Shown: positions 6,528 through 10,326 of the stretch, in pieces
Layout: each line of letters begins with the position of its first letter
Numbering within the stretch: the stretch's first letter is position 1
Assembly (NCBI GenBank): GCA_016210705.1
Contig: JACQTR010000007.1
Location: forward strand, 1-10,326
Reading direction: 5' to 3'
Origin: Chloroflexota bacterium
GTDB lineage: Bacteria; Chloroflexota; Dehalococcoidia; JACQTR01
DNA length: 10,326 nucleotides
The notes under the pieces: model-generated
What the model saw: only the letters and a program-made list of their open reading frames with translations
The model's database searches: none
Told to the model about the DNA's origin: nothing
Made by a program: the position numbers and the translations under genes

Positions 6528-7733
6528 ATGAACATTGAAAAGAAGGCTATCCCCATAGTGCCCGAAATCTATTGGGTTGGAGTCGTGGATCGGCAGCGGC
6601 AAATTTTTGATGCTTTCTTCAGCCTCCCCCACGGAACCTCCTACAACTCTTATTTAGTGATAGACGGAGAAAATGCAGCCCTAATTGATACTGTAGCTCC
6701 AGGCTTTGGGGAGGAGCTAGCCCAGAGGGTGCAGTCGGTGGTGCCTTGGCAAAGAATTCGCTATCTTATCATGAATCATGCCGAGCCCGATCATGGAGGA
6801 TCAATAAATAAAGTTTTAGCTAAGACACCGGAGGCCAAGCTGGTTACCACCGTGAAGGGTGTCGAGATGGCCAGCGTCTTTTATGAGGTTCCTCCGGAGA
6901 GGATTGTGGTAGTTAAAGATGGTGATAGCCTAGAACTAGGGAACAAAACATTAAAGTTCATAGAGGCCCCTTGGCTCCACTGGCCAGAGACTATGTTTAC
7001 ATTTTGTCCCGAGGCTGGCATCCTCTTCCCGTGCGATTTTTTCGGCTCACACTTGGCTTGGGATAAACCCTTCGACGATGATGCCGGTGGCCTTCTTTTG
7101 TCAGAAGCAAAAAGATATTATGCCGCTATCATGATGCCCTACTCCAAACCGGCGGGCAACGCCTTGGATAAGATTAGAGATCTGGACATCAAAGTGATAG
7201 CTCCCAGCCACGGCCCTATTTATAAACATCCCCAGTTCATTCTAGATGCCTACCAATACTGGGTGCGAGGCCCCCTACAAAGGAAAGCGGTACTAATTTA
7301 TGCCTCGATGTGGGGAAGTACTGAGATTATGGCTAAGACCATATTAGAAACTATGACCGCCGAAGGAGTCGAAACTATGCCTTACGATTTGGTATCGGCG
7401 GATATGTCATATATTGCCCGGGATATAGTGGATGCTTCAGCTATTGTGCTGGGTGCACCTACTTTTCTTGGTGGCTCCCATCCTTTGATGGACTCCGCTA
7501 TGGGCGTTATCTCCCATCTAAGGCCCCGGGCCAAATTAGCTGCCGTTTTCGGCTCCTATGGCTGGGGTGGTGGGTCAACAGCCCGAATGAAGAAAGAGCT
7601 GGAGACAAGAGGATTCGAGGTTGTGGGAAGTCTTGAAGTCAAAGGCCGACCTAAAAAGGCCGACCTCGCGGAGTCGATAAGTCTGGGTCAGAGAGTTGCC
7701 CTTCAAATAAAAGAACGCATCCCTGAGCCATAA
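6528..7733 (+). CDS. fprA: flavodiiron protein (A-type flavoprotein, O2/NO reductase)
   Basis: A 401-residue core-length flavodiiron protein with a metallo-beta-lactamase-like domain (about 1-250) and a flavodoxin domain (253-395). The family reduces O2 to water or NO to N2O in the cytoplasm of anaerobes, with electrons usually coming from rubredoxin. All diiron ligands of the family can be read: H84, E86, D88 and H89 in NHAEPDHGG, H151 in APWLHWPETM, D170 in FPCDFFGSH and H228 in APSHGPIY. The flavodoxin part has the FMN phosphate loop YASMWGSTEIMA (258-269) and the isoalloxazine loops GAPTFLGG (309-316) and FGSYGWGGG (341-349). No rubredoxin or flavin-reductase domain is fused at the C-terminus, so a separate electron donor is needed. 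O2 versus NO preference cannot be read from the sequence. It has its own promoter and strong ribosome binding site and is followed after 9 bp by the VKOR fusion. Confidence 0.97.
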   Translation: MNIEKKAIPIVPEIYWVGVVDRQRQIFDAFFSLPHGTSYNSYLVIDGENAALIDTVAPGFGEELAQRVQSVVPWQRIRYLIMNHAEPDHGGSINKVLAKTPEAKLVTTVKGVEMASVFYEVPPERIVVVKDGDSLELGNKTLKFIEAPWLHWPETMFTFCPEAGILFPCDFFGSHLAWDKPFDDDAGGLLLSEAKRYYAAIMMPYSKPAGNALDKIRDLDIKVIAPSHGPIYKHPQFILDAYQYWVRGPLQRKAVLIYASMWGSTEIMAKTILETMTAEGVETMPYDLVSADMSYIARDIVDASAIVLGAPTFLGGSHPLMDSAMGVISHLRPRAKLAAVFGSYGWGGGSTARMKKELETRGFEVVGSLEVKGRPKKADLAESISLGQRVALQIKERIPEP

Positions 7734-7742
7734 GACAAGGCT

Positions 7743-8603
7743 ATGCGCAGAAGAACTAGAACAAAGCCCCAAGTAGCAGGCCACAAGCCTGAGTTGCCTC
7801 GAGGCCTCGATTTCGTTGTAATAGGGCTGGTATTGTTAGCGATAGCCCTTTCCGCCTGGCTATCTTATCTTTATTATAGTAGCTCACGAACCTCTTTTTG
7901 CCCTGCAGGCTCAGGTTGCGACATCGTGCGCGCCAGCCCTCACTCACGTTTTATCGGGATACCGATTCCTCTTATAGGTGTTGCCGGATACTCCCTGATC
8001 CTCCTCTTAGGACTTTGGCCCCGCAACTCTAAGGAAAAGAGCCTTTCTCTTTATCTGTTGGCACTAGCTGGCTTTACTTTTGCTCTTTATCTTACTTATT
8101 TAGAGTTTTTTGTAATAAAGGCCGTATGCCCTTATTGCGTAGCGACAGCCATATCGGCAGGAGGCATTTTCATCGTCTTGCTCCTGCGAAGGCCCTGGAA
8201 AGCAACCGCGTCTTTAAGACAACTCGCCGCCTTAAGCACCTTCGTCGTCGCCGTGGTTCTGGTGGTCTCCGCTCTAGCACCAACCAGCCTGGCTCAGGAA
8301 AAGGCGGCAGAAGAGGACTCCAGGGTAGGACTGGCCCAACATCTTACGGCCATTGGCGCTGTTATGTACGGGGCTTGGTGGTGCCCCCACTGCCAGGAAC
8401 AAAAAGAGATGTTTGGCGATGCCTTCCGCTATATAAACTACGTAGAGTGTGACCCCCGGGGCGAGAATGCCAACCCCGAGCTCTGCAAGCAAGAGGGCAT
8501 CCGTGGTTACCCCACCTGGGACATAAAGGAAAAACGTTACGAAGGGGCGATCCTCCTCCCAACCCTGGCCAGCCTCTCAGGATACAATTGGCAAGGCCCC
8601 TAA
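7743..8603 (+). CDS. VKOR-thioredoxin fusion, disulfide-forming membrane protein
   Basis: A 286-residue fusion of a bacterial vitamin K epoxide reductase homolog with a C-terminal thioredoxin-like domain. VKOR proteins replace DsbB: they pass electrons from a thiol-oxidising partner to membrane quinone and so drive disulfide formation outside the cytoplasm. After a basic N-terminus (MRRRTRTK) come about five membrane helices (roughly 24-44, 70-92, 103-124, 130-149, 161-183). The loop cysteines are C53 and C59 (FCPAGSGCDIV), followed by S65 and the family's GIPIPLIGVAGYS. The quinone-side active site is CPYC (129-132). The thioredoxin domain starts near 197, with active site WCPHC (C214/C217, a DsbA-like CPHC) and a cis-proline in YPTW (P257). 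It also has an extra pair, C237 and C249. The whole redox relay is in one chain. The gene lies 9 bp after the flavodiiron gene, with only AAGG 2 nt before ATG, so translation is probably coupled. Confidence 0.96.
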   Translation: MRRRTRTKPQVAGHKPELPRGLDFVVIGLVLLAIALSAWLSYLYYSSSRTSFCPAGSGCDIVRASPHSRFIGIPIPLIGVAGYSLILLLGLWPRNSKEKSLSLYLLALAGFTFALYLTYLEFFVIKAVCPYCVATAISAGGIFIVLLLRRPWKATASLRQLAALSTFVVAVVLVVSALAPTSLAQEKAAEEDSRVGLAQHLTAIGAVMYGAWWCPHCQEQKEMFGDAFRYINYVECDPRGENANPELCKQEGIRGYPTWDIKEKRYEGAILLPTLASLSGYNWQGP

Positions 8604-8659
8604 AAAGGATCAATTGATAATGTCCCAGAATCAAGTAGGCAAGGGCAACTCGTCCTTCA

Positions 8660-9943
8660 CTAGCTAATCGACGTAGCTACTCGTTCGTGTGTTAATATTT
8701 CGTCAACGGTTATTGGGACTATGTCCAGCCCATCGGCAGTATTCGCCCGCTTGATCTCGCGTATTGCATCTTGGGAAAAGCCAAAGGCAATGAAGTAACC
8801 TTTAAGCCTCTTATCACGGCGCATAGCGGTTTCAAACTTATCAATATCAGGTCTGCCGACTCGATCTATCTGTTTAACCTGAATCGGATACCATCGGTCT
8901 AGGGTTTCCATAAAGTCCCCCCGATGTTCCTTCTCCATATCAGCTAGATAAAGCCGTCCGTCTATGCCATAATCCCCTACTTTTACCTTGTTTGGAATTC
9001 CCCCCAAGGCAACAACGGCCCAATTCTGAAATTCGAATGGCGGCATACGGCGCAACTGTTCTGGCGTTTTAGGCATGTCCCTTAACTCGAAATCCACCCC
9101 CTCTTTTAGGCCCAACCGCTTTTCAAGGCGGTCAGCCATCACACGACAGGCAGTTGGGGAAAAGTCAATGCCTATCCAACGTCTCTTATGTTTGGCAGAG
9201 GCTTCAAGGGTTGTGCCACAACCGCAGAAGGCATCTAAAACTACTTCATCTTCATTGGAACTTGCCGATATGATTCTCTCTAACAAGGCAAGAGGCTTTT
9301 GTGTGGGATAGCCAAGGCGTTCTTTTGCCTGTGAGTTGATAACAGGAATATCCCAAACGTCATCCATTAGGGTTCCCTTGGATGCCTCTTGTGTCATCTT
9401 AGTTACTTGGCGAATGCCGTCCTTATAATCGACTCGGCTTTTCATGCCTCTCCATCGCTTCAGCGTGCCTTCTGTAAGGGATTCCAACAATGGGCTGAAG
9501 AAATGTTGCCCTCGGTTTTTGCTGTAGAATAGAATCACGTCATGCATCCGTTGGAATTGATGGCGTCCTGCCGGCCAACGCTTGTAATGCCAGACAATTT
9601 CGTTTACAAAACTGTCAAACCCAAACACCCTATCTAGCTCAACCTTCACATAGTGGCTGGCGTGCCAATCGCAGTGATAGTAGAAACTCCCCGTTGGCTT
9701 TAGCACCCTATGTATTTCTCGGATTCGGGGACGCATCCAGTCCAGATAGGTCATAGCATCGCCAAAGCGATCCTCAAAGGCCCGCCGTTCCTGCGCCTCT
9801 CCCCAAAAGACTTCATAGTTTCGGCTGCTATTGAAAGGGGGATCAATATAGACTAAATCAACCGATTCATCGGGGATATACTTGGGGAGAACTTCCAGGT
9901 TATCGCCGCAGTAGATGACGTTTGTCTGCAACGTATCGATCAT
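8660..9943 (-). CDS. DNA methyltransferase fused to Mrr-like nuclease domain
   Basis: A 427-residue protein with two parts. Residues 1-285 are an amino-type (N6-adenine or N4-cytosine) DNA methyltransferase with beta-class motif order: catalytic motif IV is DPPF (34-37), motif X is YPTQKPLALLERII (212-225), motif I is LDAFCGCGTTLEA (236-248) and the next acidic strand is WIGIDFS (256-262). Residues about 118-205 between them would hold the target-recognition part. DPPF favours adenine N6 methylation. Residues about 300-415 look like an Mrr-type PD-(D/E)XK nuclease: FEFQNWAVVALGG helix, GDYGIDG with D328, then YPIQVKQ with Q355 and K357, giving D-x26-Q-x-K, and a later GYFIAFGFSQDAIREI helix region. 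It could be a one-chain restriction-modification enzyme, or a methyltransferase with a nuclease-like accessory domain. No separate specificity or nuclease gene is beside it. The start matches the family N-terminus, but no good Shine-Dalgarno precedes it. It converges on the VKOR gene with a 56-bp gap. Confidence 0.92.
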   Translation of the reverse strand: MIDTLQTNVIYCGDNLEVLPKYIPDESVDLVYIDPPFNSSRNYEVFWGEAQERRAFEDRFGDAMTYLDWMRPRIREIHRVLKPTGSFYYHCDWHASHYVKVELDRVFGFDSFVNEIVWHYKRWPAGRHQFQRMHDVILFYSKNRGQHFFSPLLESLTEGTLKRWRGMKSRVDYKDGIRQVTKMTQEASKGTLMDDVWDIPVINSQAKERLGYPTQKPLALLERIISASSNEDEVVLDAFCGCGTTLEASAKHKRRWIGIDFSPTACRVMADRLEKRLGLKEGVDFELRDMPKTPEQLRRMPPFEFQNWAVVALGGIPNKVKVGDYGIDGRLYLADMEKEHRGDFMETLDRWYPIQVKQIDRVGRPDIDKFETAMRRDKRLKGYFIAFGFSQDAIREIKRANTADGLDIVPITVDEILTHERVATSIS

Positions 9944-10071
9944 CCCAAAATATTTGACCTAATGTGTTCCCAGCCTTTGGCGGCGCTATCTCAGCAAGTT
10001 CACAAAGGCCTCAAGCCTGGTGGGCAGGCCAGTTCTCGGCGGTGTGCCTTCTATTGAGACTTCCCTTTTTG
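9944..10071. other. intergenic gap between AOR and methyltransferase genes
   Basis: These 128 bp between two - strand genes hold no coding frame that I can support. I see no convincing -10/-35 pair and no hairpin followed by a T run on the minus strand, so it is unclear whether the methyltransferase gene is read from its own promoter or by read-through from the AOR gene. Confidence 0.5.
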
Positions 10072-10326
10072 CTACTCAGCTCCCCATAAGTCCTTTACTA
10101 CATTCTCCAGACCTAGGGCCCGCAAGGTTTCGGGCATTGGGCGCCCGCTCTTGCGATCCCATCCCATCTCGATATAGTAGTTGTCCAGCATTCCCTCCCA
10201 ATGAGGGGAAATGGTTTTGCCTTTGGCAGGGCCATCCTCAGGAGCCGAACTCCAACGGGCCGACGGTTGCTCCTTTTCAACAGAGACCCCATGTCTAAGG
10301 TTAAAAGCGCGCAGTAGGTTAGATGC
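10072..10326 (-). CDS. aldehyde:ferredoxin oxidoreductase family, C-terminal end
   Basis: On the minus strand an open frame runs from the window edge for 84 codons to a TAG at 10072-10074. It opens with ASNLLRAFNLRHG, matching the AOR helix usually written N-L-x-R-x-F-N-x-R-x-G, continues through SAPEDGPAKGK, and ends with a block containing DNYYIEMGWDRKSGRP, MPETLRALGLENVV and a short KDLWGAE tail. The YY-x3-GWD pattern followed by T-L-x-x-L-G-L is the standard C-terminal end of aldehyde:ferredoxin oxidoreductases. These tungsten- or molybdenum-pterin enzymes with one 4Fe4S cluster oxidise aldehydes to acids and reduce ferredoxin. The pterin-binding and cysteine-ligand regions lie outside the window, so the substrate class (AOR, FOR, GAPOR, or a benzoyl-CoA reductase BamB-type relative) cannot be told. 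The C-terminus is intact and there is no sign of decay in the visible part. Confidence 0.88.
   Translation of the reverse strand, partial: ASNLLRAFNLRHGVSVEKEQPSARWSSAPEDGPAKGKTISPHWEGMLDNYYIEMGWDRKSGRPMPETLRALGLENVVKDLWGAE

Noticed and set aside
8604..8659. Possible bidirectional terminator in the convergent gap, including palindrome ATCAATTGAT (8609-8618)
   Set aside because: The palindrome is 10 bp, AT-rich and loopless. No GC-rich stem with flanking A/T runs is visible.
10015..10029. GCCTG-GTGGG-CAGGC hairpin as a terminator of the AOR gene
   Set aside because: The stem is only 5 bp and no T run follows on the minus strand.
10020..10298. 92-codon + strand open frame
   Set aside because: It is antisense to the AOR C-terminal frame, which has recognisable family motifs. 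The + strand product is Pro/Ser-rich with no domain features.

Overview
The window looks like chromosomal DNA of a free-living anaerobic or oxygen-sensitive bacterium of medium GC. It carries a flavodiiron oxygen/NO reductase, a VKOR-thioredoxin fusion and the tail of a tungsten-type aldehyde:ferredoxin oxidoreductase. The phylum cannot be fixed from sequence reading alone. The gene mix (VKOR-Trx fusion, AOR, GT4-rich glycan operon) would fit Chloroflexota or a similar deep-branching anaerobic lineage, but that is only a low-confidence inference.

Region 1 (1-6348, + strand) is a tightly packed surface-glycan operon. In order it holds the 3' end of a GT4 glycosyltransferase, a second complete GT4, a SAM-dependent methyltransferase, a third GT4, a GT9 heptosyltransferase-like enzyme, an unrecognised 62-residue aromatic/coiled-coil protein, and a polyprenyl-phosphate sugar-1-phosphate transferase. 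Several junctions overlap by 1-13 bp, so translation is probably coupled. The last enzyme would load the first sugar onto the undecaprenyl-phosphate carrier, the GTs would extend it and the methyltransferase might modify it. No flippase, polymerase or ligase is in view, so the final glycan (O-antigen, exopolysaccharide or glycoprotein glycan) is unknown.

Region 2 (6349-8603, + strand) is a separate redox unit. A 179-bp gap contains a perfect extended -10 promoter (TGGTATAAT) framed by an imperfect 12-bp direct repeat. It is followed by a flavodiiron protein (fprA-like) and, 9 bp on, a VKOR-thioredoxin fusion. One gene removes O2 or NO in the cytoplasm and the other makes disulfides outside the membrane.

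Region 3 (8660-10326, - strand) runs convergently. A 427-residue protein joins an amino-type DNA methyltransferase (DPPF motif) to a C-terminal Mrr-like PD-(D/E)XK nuclease-type domain, a possible one-protein restriction-modification enzyme. Upstream of it, at the window edge, are the last 84 codons of an aldehyde:ferredoxin oxidoreductase family protein.

The most interesting items are the methyltransferase-nuclease fusion, the small coiled-coil protein inside the glycan operon, and the FprA/VKOR-Trx pair with its repeat-flanked promoter. No tRNA, rRNA, CRISPR array, insertion sequence or convincing intrinsic terminator was seen.
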